Source of the DNA: Herpetosiphonaceae bacterium
GTDB lineage: Bacteria; Chloroflexota; Chloroflexia; Chloroflexales; Kallotenuaceae
Assembly: GCA_036374795.1 (NCBI GenBank)
Contig: DASUTC010000192.1
Location: forward strand, 1 to 53,122
DNA length: 53,122 nt
Reading direction: 5' to 3'
How positions within the stretch are numbered: position 1 is the first letter of the stretch; each line of letters starts with the position of its first letter. Under the pieces are notes generated by a model that searched no databases, was not told the DNA's origin, and saw only the letters and a program-made list of their open reading frames with translations. Positions 17,034-24,270 of this stretch are shown here, piece after piece. The translations under genes and the position numbers were made by a program.

Positions 17034-17069
17034 AATCAGGTGCTACCTGCTCCAGTATAGCACCTGATT
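17034..17069. repeat. Perfect 12-base inverted repeat
   Basis: AATCAGGTGCTA (17034-17045) and TAGCACCTGATT (17058-17069) form a perfect 12-base inverted repeat with a 12-base loop. It lies at the 5' edge of the antitoxin remnant. It could be the autoregulatory operator of the former toxin-antitoxin operon, or a terminator. There is no T-run. Confidence 0.5.
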
Positions 17070-17138
17070 GGCAACTTCTAATAAAGATTAGCAGCAGCGT
17101 ACCCGCTCGGACGAACGATTATCTCCGCAGAACGCGGC

Positions 17139-17405
17139 TTAAGGATTCTCGCATGGGAACCGCTCATAGTCCACATACCCGCTCTGAGTCCCCCATGTCC
17201 AAATATTCCCATAACAATCATAGACCCAGCTTCCCACAATTTGGGTCCTGGTGCTATCGCTATAGTAGGTGCGGCGGTCCTCATACGTGCCAGGGAGTGG
17301 AATATCCGCGCGCGCTGATGGAGCGAAGAGGGCGATACCAAGCAGGAACATTCCAAGCAGCATTGCGACAGCGGCGAGCCGAGCCGCCCAACGACGAGTA
17401 GCCAT
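17139..17405 (-). CDS. Small secreted protein, DUF6289-like
   Basis: The 88-residue product has a clear Sec signal peptide: basic start MATRRWAARL, hydrophobic core AAVAMLLGMFLLGIALFA, cleavage near PSARA-D. The mature part is only about 55 residues, with RRTYYSDSTRTQIVGSWVYD, CYGNIWTWGT and a final cysteine (FPCENP). The pattern YYSD...VG...C-G--WG...C matches the small secreted DUF6289-type proteins of unknown function; the two cysteines could form one disulfide. AGGAGG precedes ATG 17405 by 7 bases. It is a single gene, and its function is not known. Confidence 0.8.
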   Translation of the reverse strand: MATRRWAARLAAVAMLLGMFLLGIALFAPSARADIPLPGTYEDRRTYYSDSTRTQIVGSWVYDCYGNIWTWGTQSGYVDYERFPCENP

Positions 17406-17627
17406 GAAAACCTCCTGGGTGGAACCAATATGGAGAAAGTAAAAATATTATAACTCTGATGTCAACCGCCGCAGCTTGACCGCTGTGGTCGGCTGGTCGG
17501 CGGCACAGGTCATGCAGCGCGCCGGTCGATCGCCGAGGCGATTGCTGGTAGGATACGCAGGAGGTTGCTCGCGCGGTCCTCGCTCTCGACAGCCTGACGT
17601 GATGCGCCGGAAAGGAATCGGAACGAC

Positions 17628-18800
17628 GTGACTCGATCAACGCTAACCCATCTGGAGTGCGGCGCGTGTGGCGCGACCTACTCGCCGCACCAGTTGATGA
17701 ACCTCTGCCCGGCCTGTGGCAAGCCGCTGCTGGCGCGCTACGATCTCGCGCGGGCCGCGCAGACGATGACGAAGGATGCGCTCCGGCAGCGCCAGGCCAC
17801 GCTCTGGCGCTACCAGGAGGTGCTGCCGGTTCAGGACGATACGGCGGCGATCAGCCTGGGAGAGGGCTGGACTCCGCTCTATCACGCGCTGCGTCTGGGA
17901 GCGCGCGTCGGATGCGCTCGCACGTACATCAAGGATGAGTCGCTCAATCCCACGGGCAGCTTCAAGGCGCGCGGTCTGTGCATGGCGGTCAGCCGGGCCT
18001 TTGAGCTTGGCGCGCGCGAGCTGGCGATTCCCAGCGCCGGAAACGCCGCCGGGGCGATGTGCGCCTACGCCGCTGCCGTTGGTTTGCCTGCGCATGTGTT
18101 CATGCCCGCCGATGTGCCGCCGACGTTTCAGGTGGAGTGCAAGGTGCTCGGCGCGCAGGTGACGCTCGTCGATGGGCTGATCACCGACTGTGGCGCGCGC
18201 GTGCGGCAGGGCGTGGCCGAGCGCGGCTGGTTCGATTGCTCAACGTTGCGCGAGCCCTACCGGATCGAGGGCAAGAAGACGATGGGCTACGAGCTGGCCG
18301 AGCAATTGGACTGGACGCTGCCCGATGTGATCATCTACCCGACCGGCGGCGGCACCGGCCTGATCGGGATGTGGAAAGCCTTCGACGAGATGCAGCAGAT
18401 GGGCTGGATCGGCTCGGAGCGGCCCCGGATGGTCTGTGTGCAGAGCACCGGCTGCGCGCCGATGGTCCGGGCGTTCGAGGCGGGCGCGGATCATGCCGAG
18501 CTGTGGCAGGGCGCCAGGACCGTTGCGGATGGCCTGCGCGTGCCGGCGGCGGTCGGCGATTTTCTGATCCTGCGCGCGCTGCGTGAGAGCGGCGGCACCG
18601 CCATCGCCGTGGATGACGCCGAGATGCTGGAGTATGCCGGGGTGATGGGCGCGATGACCGGGATCTTCCCCGCTCCTGAGGGCGCGGCATGTCTTGCCGC
18701 TCAAGTCCGGCTGCTTGAGCAGGGCTGGATCAAGCCCGATGAGACGGTGGTACTGTTCAACACCGGCACCGGGCTCAAGTACGCGCATCTGTGGCGCTGA
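17628..18800 (+). CDS. thrC: Threonine synthase
   Basis: The 390-residue protein is a PLP enzyme of the threonine synthase family, which converts O-phosphohomoserine to threonine. It opens with a zinc-ribbon-like pair, CGAC (Cys11, Cys14) and CPAC (Cys27, Cys30). The PLP lysine is Lys113 in NPTGSFKARG. SAGNAAGAMCAYAA is the substrate loop, and YPTGGGTGLIGMWKA the phosphate-binding glycine loop of PLP. The C-terminal FNTGTGLKY is also typical. This is the short type with N-terminal zinc knuckle seen in archaea and Chloroflexota. The start is GTG 17628 behind GGAAAGGAA. It stands alone; no hom or thrB gene is adjacent. Cysteate synthase-like paralogues share this fold, so a small doubt about substrate remains. 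Confidence 0.9.
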   Translation: MTRSTLTHLECGACGATYSPHQLMNLCPACGKPLLARYDLARAAQTMTKDALRQRQATLWRYQEVLPVQDDTAAISLGEGWTPLYHALRLGARVGCARTYIKDESLNPTGSFKARGLCMAVSRAFELGARELAIPSAGNAAGAMCAYAAAVGLPAHVFMPADVPPTFQVECKVLGAQVTLVDGLITDCGARVRQGVAERGWFDCSTLREPYRIEGKKTMGYELAEQLDWTLPDVIIYPTGGGTGLIGMWKAFDEMQQMGWIGSERPRMVCVQSTGCAPMVRAFEAGADHAELWQGARTVADGLRVPAAVGDFLILRALRESGGTAIAVDDAEMLEYAGVMGAMTGIFPAPEGAACLAAQVRLLEQGWIKPDETVVLFNTGTGLKYAHLWR

Positions 18801-18840
18801 GCTGCCAGCGATGCGCGTAGCGTCATGGATGTTCTGTCGG

Positions 18841-19686
18841 TCAGGGTGTTTTTCTGACCAGGGGCAGGTACATCAGACTGGTGTAGGGGCGGCACGGCTC
18901 CTGCGCGCACGCCAGCTCTAATGTATAGCTCCCCACACGGCTGCCATTATCGTCCGCCAGGATGGCATAGGTGCCCCGGCTAGCTAATGGACAGCTCGTA
19001 ATCTCGGCAACCGAGCCGGAGGTAAAGGCCGAGCAAATGTTGGTGCCAGCCGGGTCGTAGATGCGGATGCGTGGACGCAGGTCATCTGCGGTACGGCTCA
19101 TCTTGATCCTTGCGCTACCGCCTCCGCTGCTCAGGAAGGTGTAGGTGTTAATCTCGGCGGCTGATGTAATTGTGCCCGTGAGGATTTGACCAAAGCCGAT
19201 CGGCTGCGTGTTGCCTGGGTTGTTAAGGCGCTGGATGTACAGATTATAGGTGCCCGTGTTGGTGCGATAGGTATCGCTGGCGTGCAGCGTGTATATGCCA
19301 GCACGAGGAATGACACAGTTATTGATCTCGACGATCTTCTCCGAGGTAAAGGCCGAGCACATATTGGCACCATCCGGGTCGTAGATGTGGACCGCAGGAT
19401 TGAGCGTGCCGGAGATGCGCGTCATCCTGACTTTGACCACATCATCGATCGCTGCGGTGAACGTGTGCATGTCGATCTCTCCCGCAAGATCGATCGTACA
19501 CTGCATGGTTTCGCCAAAATCTAGGGCGGTGGCGCAGCTTGTCACCGTCGCCGGGAGCGAGGCGGCGATCTGCTCCCCGGCGAGCCACGGCTGTACCCGT
19601 GCGCTAGCCATAGACACCTGCGATCCGCTTGCGAACACCAAGAAGGCCAGGAGTAATCTTGTGAGCGTGTCCAACGAAGTGTACAT
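18841..19686 (-). CDS. Secreted protein with two PPC-like repeats
   Basis: The 281-residue protein has a signal peptide (residues 9-28, TRLLLAFLVFASGSQVSMAS) and then two similar beta-rich domains of about 110 residues. Each includes an acidic start (DLAGEIDMHTFTA / SAAEINTYTFLS), a VKVRMTR or IKMSRT strand, a turn IYDPDG-N-CSAFTS / IYDPAGTNICSAFTS and a closing strand GTYNLYI / GSYTLEL. This is the layout of bacterial pre-peptidase C-terminal (PPC) domains. The protein ends with SLMYLPLVRK, a tail I recall from secreted Chloroflexota proteins. AAGGAGG precedes ATG 19686. It may bind carbohydrate or protein outside the cell; no catalytic domain is present. Confidence 0.85.
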   Translation of the reverse strand: MYTSLDTLTRLLLAFLVFASGSQVSMASARVQPWLAGEQIAASLPATVTSCATALDFGETMQCTIDLAGEIDMHTFTAAIDDVVKVRMTRISGTLNPAVHIYDPDGANMCSAFTSEKIVEINNCVIPRAGIYTLHASDTYRTNTGTYNLYIQRLNNPGNTQPIGFGQILTGTITSAAEINTYTFLSSGGGSARIKMSRTADDLRPRIRIYDPAGTNICSAFTSGSVAEITSCPLASRGTYAILADDNGSRVGSYTLELACAQEPCRPYTSLMYLPLVRKTP

Positions 19687-20112
19687 GGAGTCCTCCTTGT
19701 CGCATCGACATTGCCAGGCAGCGGTGTCCTGCCGCCGATCATCCTCGACCATCGTCAGCGCATGTCACTCCTTGCCCCTCGCTTCTTCCTGCCACCCGAT
19801 GCGTATGCTCTGTCCTCGAATGAAGCCGCGCGGAGGTTGTATGCGGCTCCTGCGGATACCAGCCCTTATACGCTTAAACGCCGAAGAAGCCCACAAAAGT
19901 ACTGTGTAGCGTGGAGGATTTTTGGCAAAGAGCAAAGGAACAAAAGGATCAGCGGCGGCGATCATTCCCAGGCATTCCCGCTCTGATGCAGGATCTCGCA
20001 CACCAATTCTCCAACAAGCCGCTTGATACAGCCGATTGTCACATCTTTTGTCCCTTGACGACCCGCGCTTCTGTCGGCACAATCTGGTGAAACGATCTCA
20101 GGAGTTTTCGCT
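19687..20112. other. Divergent intergenic region without a gene
   Basis: These 426 bases lie between the minus-strand secreted protein and the plus-strand MFS gene. Open frames on both strands are unlike any protein. I see no repeat or hairpin worth naming. The last bases hold AGGAG ahead of GTG 20113. Confidence 0.5.
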
Positions 20113-21294
20113 GTGCTGACGTTATTCCGCAGCCGCCTCTTTCTGGCGATTGCTACCGGCCATTTTGGAGTGGATATTCTGAACAGCGCCGGCCCGGTGC
20201 TGCTGGCGGTGCTGTCGAAGCCGCTGGGCCTTTCCAATGCGCAGATCGGCCTGGCGCTGACGCTGTACACCTTCGTCGGCTCGCTCTCGCAGCCGCTGTT
20301 TGGCTGGCTGGCCGACCGCGTGCAGAGTCGACCGGCGGCGCTGGCGGGTGTGGGCGTTGGCTGGATGGCGCTCTGCTTCAGCGCGGTTGCCCTGGCGCAG
20401 AGCTGGCTGGTGCTGCTGCCGTGCTTTCTGCTGGCCGCGCTTGGCTCCGGCCTGTTCCATCCGGTCGGCACGGCCAACGCTGGCGCGGCGCATCCCAGCC
20501 GCGCGGCCAGCGCCACCGCGCTCTTCTTCTTTTGCGGGCAGATGGGTCTGGCGCTCGGCCCGATGCTTGGCGGGCTGCTCTTTCGTGTGAGCGGCAACCT
20601 GGGCACGCTGCCGATGGCCGCGTTTCTGCTGCTGCCGGTCACGCTGCTGCTGACCGCTCCGGCGGGCGCGCGCATCCACGGCGCGTCGAAGAAGTCGGCA
20701 AGCGGCCCTGCTCGTACTGCGGGCGCGATCGTCGCGGCCTTCATCCTCCTGGTCGCGCTGCGCTCGTCGATCCAGGCGGCCTATTCGGCGTTCCTGCCCA
20801 AGCTCTTCGCCGATCGAAGCTGGGACTCGGCTGCCTATGGCATGCTGGCGGGGACGTTCATGCTTGCGGCGGCGATCGGGAACATCGTCACCGGCGAGCT
20901 GGCGGATCGGCGTGGCATGCGGGCTGCTACCGTGGGGCCGTTGCTGCTGGGCGTGCCTGCCGGGCTGATCTGTCTATGGGCACCCACGCCACTGGCGGCA
21001 TTTGTGGCGAGCGCGCTGAGCGGCCTGCTGATCGGCGGGCAGCACAGCGTGCTGGTCGTCCACGCGCAACGACTGATTCCGGCTAGGCAAGGCTTCGCGG
21101 CTGGCCTGATCCTGGGCTTTACCTTCGCCGCCGGTGGTATCGGCACCTGGCTGGCAGGTATCGCCGCCGACCAGATCGGGCTGCTGCGAGCGCTTCAGGC
21201 GATCACGCTGCTGGGAGTGCCCGCGGCGCTGCTGGCGCTGACGCTGCCGGGCCGCGCGACTCCAGCGCCCCTGGCGGCCAGGGCGGAGGCGTGA
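20113..21294 (+). CDS. MFS transporter, fosmidomycin-resistance (Fsr)-like
   Basis: The 393-residue protein has about 12 membrane segments in two halves separated by a basic loop (HGASKKSASGPARTAG). Its opening ATGHFGVDILNSAGPVLLAVLSKPLGLSNAQIGLA, the first-half loop FGWLADRVQSRP (MFS motif A) and GSGLFHPVGTANAG resemble the Fsr branch of the major facilitator family. The HFxxD...P-L motif and the GLFHPxG motif are typical there. Known Fsr proteins export fosmidomycin, but most relatives have unknown cargo. The start is GTG 20113 behind AGGAG. It is a single gene facing the response-regulator gene. Confidence 0.9.
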   Translation: MLTLFRSRLFLAIATGHFGVDILNSAGPVLLAVLSKPLGLSNAQIGLALTLYTFVGSLSQPLFGWLADRVQSRPAALAGVGVGWMALCFSAVALAQSWLVLLPCFLLAALGSGLFHPVGTANAGAAHPSRAASATALFFFCGQMGLALGPMLGGLLFRVSGNLGTLPMAAFLLLPVTLLLTAPAGARIHGASKKSASGPARTAGAIVAAFILLVALRSSIQAAYSAFLPKLFADRSWDSAAYGMLAGTFMLAAAIGNIVTGELADRRGMRAATVGPLLLGVPAGLICLWAPTPLAAFVASALSGLLIGGQHSVLVVHAQRLIPARQGFAAGLILGFTFAAGGIGTWLAGIAADQIGLLRALQAITLLGVPAALLALTLPGRATPAPLAARAEA

Positions 21295-21320
21295 TCGACG
21301 CGACAGCAGCGCGGCGTAGA

Positions 21321-22226
21321 CTATCCCGACTCGTGGCCGTTGCGCTGCGACGCCTGCGACTTAAGCCGGTCGCTGATGCGCTGTGGTAGCTCTTTGATGC
21401 AGGTGTAGATGCGCGAATCCTCGTAGAAGCCGCGATCGACATAGTACTTGACGATCGCGCGACGCTCCCAGCCGTCCAGAAATTTTTGCAAGATCTCGCT
21501 GTGCAGGCCATAGCTCTTCTCCATCTGCGTCGCACAGCGCTGAAGCTCTTCGCGCGCCGCGGCCTGGCCGCCAAGCGCATACAGCAGCGCGCCCGCCCGC
21601 CCCTGATCGACATCTGACGGCGGCGGAAACGGCGTGATGCTGCTGAGCACAAGATGGGCATCCTCAGGCGACCACAGCGTCAGCGGATGGCGATTCCTGA
21701 GATCGTTCAGCGTCTTTTCGGCAAAGCTGCGAAACACGCGGAAGCCCTGCGCCTTATACGACGAGACTTTGATATTCGGCAGGACCGGTGGCTCGTGGGC
21801 AATCTTGAACAGCTCTTCGGCGTGCTCCCTGAGCAGCGGCTTGGTCAAGACCATACTACAGCCTGCGAAGAGCGCGGCCTCTTTGCGCTCTTTGGTCAGC
21901 TCGCCGGTCAGCGCAACAATCGTCGCCGGATGAATCATGCCATCCAGCATTCTCCCAAGCAATGCCGCTGCCAGCACCGAGCCTTCCATGCTCTGGAGGA
22001 TCAGATCGGGCAGCACAAGATCGAGGACGATCACCGTTGGATGAGCCGGTCTGGAAAGATCGAGCAGCGACATGGCATATTCGACGCCTTCAACTGCCGA
22101 AGAAGCGACAGAAACCTCAAATCCGACGCTCTCAAGCGTGTGTCTTTCAAGGACGATCTGTTGTGGATTATCTTCGATAAGGAGGACTCGCGGTTGTAAA
22201 CGCTCGCTCTGTCTTTTCGATGTCAT
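21321..22226 (-). CDS. Response regulator with an unrecognised C-terminal domain
   Basis: The 301-residue protein begins with a receiver domain (about 12-140). The acidic pair is Glu18-Asp19, the phosphoacceptor is Asp69 in VIVLDLVLPD, the conserved Thr is Thr107 in VALTGE, and the Lys is Lys129 in LTKP. The remaining 160 residues contain no known output domain. They include NDLRNRHPLTLWSPEDAHLVLSS and a helical end with YVDRGFYEDSRIYTCIKELPQRI. That end suggests protein contact, perhaps a circadian- or KaiB/PatA-like partner, but I cannot assign it. I chose ATG 22226 with GGGA about 8 bases upstream; a TTG at 22259 is the alternative. No kinase gene is adjacent. Confidence 0.82.
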   Translation of the reverse strand: MTSKRQSERLQPRVLLIEDNPQQIVLERHTLESVGFEVSVASSAVEGVEYAMSLLDLSRPAHPTVIVLDLVLPDLILQSMEGSVLAAALLGRMLDGMIHPATIVALTGELTKERKEAALFAGCSMVLTKPLLREHAEELFKIAHEPPVLPNIKVSSYKAQGFRVFRSFAEKTLNDLRNRHPLTLWSPEDAHLVLSSITPFPPPSDVDQGRAGALLYALGGQAAAREELQRCATQMEKSYGLHSEILQKFLDGWERRAIVKYYVDRGFYEDSRIYTCIKELPQRISDRLKSQASQRNGHESG

Positions 22227-22615
22227 TCCTGATCCCTGTGTTTTTGCGTAGGTTAACAAGAAGGAAGGATGGATGCGCCGACAGATTTTTTCAGTATATA
22301 CTTAAATCACGAAATATGTTAAGTTTCTTTTTTGTCAGTACTGGGTCTTCTGGAATTCCTACTACAGGGTGTAGAGCCAATACCACCAGATTTTCAATAC
22401 CCTGGATCGTCCGGCTGGCGTCTGGTGCTAGGCGATGCGAGGCATTCGAGCCGCCGATAGTATAATCGTTTTTCCGATCGCCGACACACGATGCAGCCGT
22501 TCGTATGGACGTATCGACGCTTACGCTACATCTTAACATAATCTTGATGATCCGGCAGCAGATCTGCTGAAGGATAGCGCTACACCGTGTCGTAGGGCTA
22601 TCCATGCGAAGGAGC
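22227..22615. other. Divergent intergenic region, AT-richer
   Basis: These 389 bases separate the response regulator from the VOC gene. The section is AT-richer than its surroundings and includes a TATAAT hexamer on the plus strand at 22461-22466, without a good -35 partner. A minus-strand frame of 108 codons (22617-22291) is unlike any family I know. I see no other feature. Confidence 0.45.
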
Positions 22616-23083
22616 ATGAGTGTGAGCTACTACGGCGTTAATCATCTTGCGCTGCGGGTGGTCGACCTGCGCCAGGCCGAGTCGTTCTATTGTACACTTT
22701 TTGCGCTTGAGGTTCTATTCCGTGAGGCGGAGCACGCCGATGGCTGGCGAACGCTGCCGACAGCCTCATCCTGGGATGACGCGATTGCCGCAGGGATTGA
22801 TCTGGGGCTGAGCATGCTCCAGCGCGAGGGTTTTACGCTGGCGCTCGAAGCTCAATCGGCGATCATGCCGGACGGCACGCTATCGCACATCGGGCTGCAT
22901 GTGGATCGTGCGGAGCTAGCGGAGCTCCGTCGGCGGGCGGCGCTGCTCGGCTGCACGATCGTCGCCGATCGACCGGACGCGCTGATCATCGACGATCCGT
23001 ATGGCGTACGCTGGGAGGTGATGACGCGGGCGCATGTGCTGAGCACGAGCGAGCGCACGGGGGTATGGCTGGAGCTTGGGTGA
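22616..23083 (+). CDS. VOC-family (glyoxalase/bleomycin-resistance fold) protein
   Basis: The 155-residue protein carries one pair of betaalphabetabetabeta units with the metal ligands of the vicinal oxygen chelate superfamily. These are a His in GVNHLALRVVDL, a His in SHIGLHVDRAEL and a Glu in GVRWEVMTRA near the end. The central segment SMLQREGFTLALEAQSA is the usual strand pair between them. It may be a dioxygenase, a glyoxalase-like isomerase or a binding protein; the metal triad being intact favours an enzyme. AAGGAG lies only two bases ahead of ATG 22616; the in-frame GTG two codons on (22622) has better spacing and may be the true start. It converges with the thioesterase gene. Confidence 0.85.
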   Translation: MSVSYYGVNHLALRVVDLRQAESFYCTLFALEVLFREAEHADGWRTLPTASSWDDAIAAGIDLGLSMLQREGFTLALEAQSAIMPDGTLSHIGLHVDRAELAELRRRAALLGCTIVADRPDALIIDDPYGVRWEVMTRAHVLSTSERTGVWLELG

Positions 23084-23244
23084 CAACAAGCCTATACGTT
23101 CGAGCACCGAGCGCTGGCTATGCTCGATTGTCCGCAACGTAGCTGAGTACGCACTCCTGCAAGGGAACGACGTTCGCGGCGCGAAACGACGCCACGCCGA
23201 GGAGCGATCCCCGGCGCGGCGTGCCGCTTCCCGATCTTGCCCGG

Positions 23245-24021
23245 TTATCTAGGGGGCACGCGCCGGAGCACCTGCACCAGGTCCTGGGCTAGCGTTTGCA
23301 GCAGCAGCGCGCGCGAGCCATGCAGGTAGAAATGATCGCCGGGGAACATCCGCATCGTAAAATGGGCGCTAGTATGCTCGCGCCAGGCTGCGAGCTGATC
23401 CCGGCTGACTTCATCGTCCTGCAAGCCGCCGTACGCCGTGATCGGGCAGGGCAGCGGCGCATCCTCGGTGAAGGTGTAGGTATTGCAGAGTTCAAAGTCG
23501 GCGCGCAGCAGCGGCAGCATCAGCCGCATCAGCTCGTCGTTTTGCAGCACCGCGTCGGGCGTGCCGTTGAGCGTGCGCAGCTCCTCGATAAACTCCGCAT
23601 CGGGCAGATGATAGATCGGCTCGTCGTCGTCGGGGATCTGCGGCGCGCGGTGGCCCGACACGAAGATATGCAGCGGCAGCGGCGCGTTCTGCCTGCGCAG
23701 TTGACGGGCTAGCTCGAAGCAGGTCAGCGCGCCCATGCTGTGACCAAAGAAGGCATACGGCATGTTGAGATGCGGCAGGATCGCGCTGCTGAGCGACGCG
23801 ACCAGCTCTGGAACCTGGGTGAAGGGCTTATCTTTCAGCCGCGTCTCGCGTCCCGGCGGCTGCACCGGATAGACTTCGATCTCAGGCGGCAGCACGCTCG
23901 ACCACGTTCGGTAGATCGAGGCACCGCCACCGGCGTATGGAAAGCAAAACAGGCGCAGGCGAGCCGCTGGATTCGGGCGCGGAAAGGTGATCCAGGGTGT
24001 CTGCGCGGGTGTTGTCGTCAT
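23245..24021 (-). CDS. Type II thioesterase of the NRPS cluster
   Basis: The 258-residue alpha/beta-hydrolase is a stand-alone TEII. It has RLRLFCFPYAGGGASIYRTW at the start, the nucleophile Ser95 in FFGHSMGALT, the Asp region GGLQDDEVS and the His in FPGDHFYL. VYPVQPPGRETR is also diagnostic of the RifR/GrsT group. Such enzymes clear mis-primed or stalled acyl groups from carrier-protein arms. No NRPS in the window ends in a thioesterase domain, so this protein might also take part in release, but that is inference. It lies 249 bases after the LanB-like gene on the same strand, with a hairpin between (24099-24129), and may be expressed partly on its own. Confidence 0.93.
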   Translation of the reverse strand: MTTTPAQTPWITFPRPNPAARLRLFCFPYAGGGASIYRTWSSVLPPEIEVYPVQPPGRETRLKDKPFTQVPELVASLSSAILPHLNMPYAFFGHSMGALTCFELARQLRRQNAPLPLHIFVSGHRAPQIPDDDEPIYHLPDAEFIEELRTLNGTPDAVLQNDELMRLMLPLLRADFELCNTYTFTEDAPLPCPITAYGGLQDDEVSRDQLAAWREHTSAHFTMRMFPGDHFYLHGSRALLLQTLAQDLVQVLRRVPPR

Positions 24022-24098
24022 AATCCACTAATCCTTGTTCTAGTGCAGAATCAGGCAGCCTCTTAGGAAAACAGCATACACGATGCTGCATCAGAAAG

Positions 24099-24129
24099 GG
24101 GAGTGGTTGGGGGACTCCCCCACACTCCC
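24099..24129. repeat. Hairpin in the LanB-TEII gap
   Basis: GGGAGTG (24099-24105) pairs with CACTCCC (24123-24129), with an inner GGGGG-ACT-CCCCC stem (24109-24121). CGGCCTGACGG follows, which resembles the dispersed repeat at 2895-2975. It may act as an attenuator or mRNA end between the two genes. No T-run is present. A TATAAT on the minus strand at 24227-24222, without a good -35, could mark a promoter for the thioesterase. Confidence 0.4.
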
Positions 24130-24270
24130 GGCCTGACGGCCCTCTCGCTCAATCGCAGTGTACCATGTCCCGTCGCCTGGCGCAGGTATGCACGAGGATC
24201 GATCCGGAGCCGATCACGCTCATTATACTGGACGAATCCAGCATGCTCCTGCGCTGTTCGGCGCGTCGGA

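Noticed and set aside
20113-21294. Treating the Fsr-like MFS gene as part of the peptide cluster
   Set aside because: It is on the other strand, about 2 kb beyond the last cluster gene, with two unrelated genes between, and NRPS3 already carries its own exporter.
22461-22466. TATAAT as a promoter for the VOC gene
   Set aside because: No -35 hexamer stands at suitable distance, and the surroundings are AT-richer, so chance occurrence is likely.
23193-23223. A terminator between the VOC and thioesterase genes
   Set aside because: The only stem is seven bases with a 17-base loop and has no T-run on either side.
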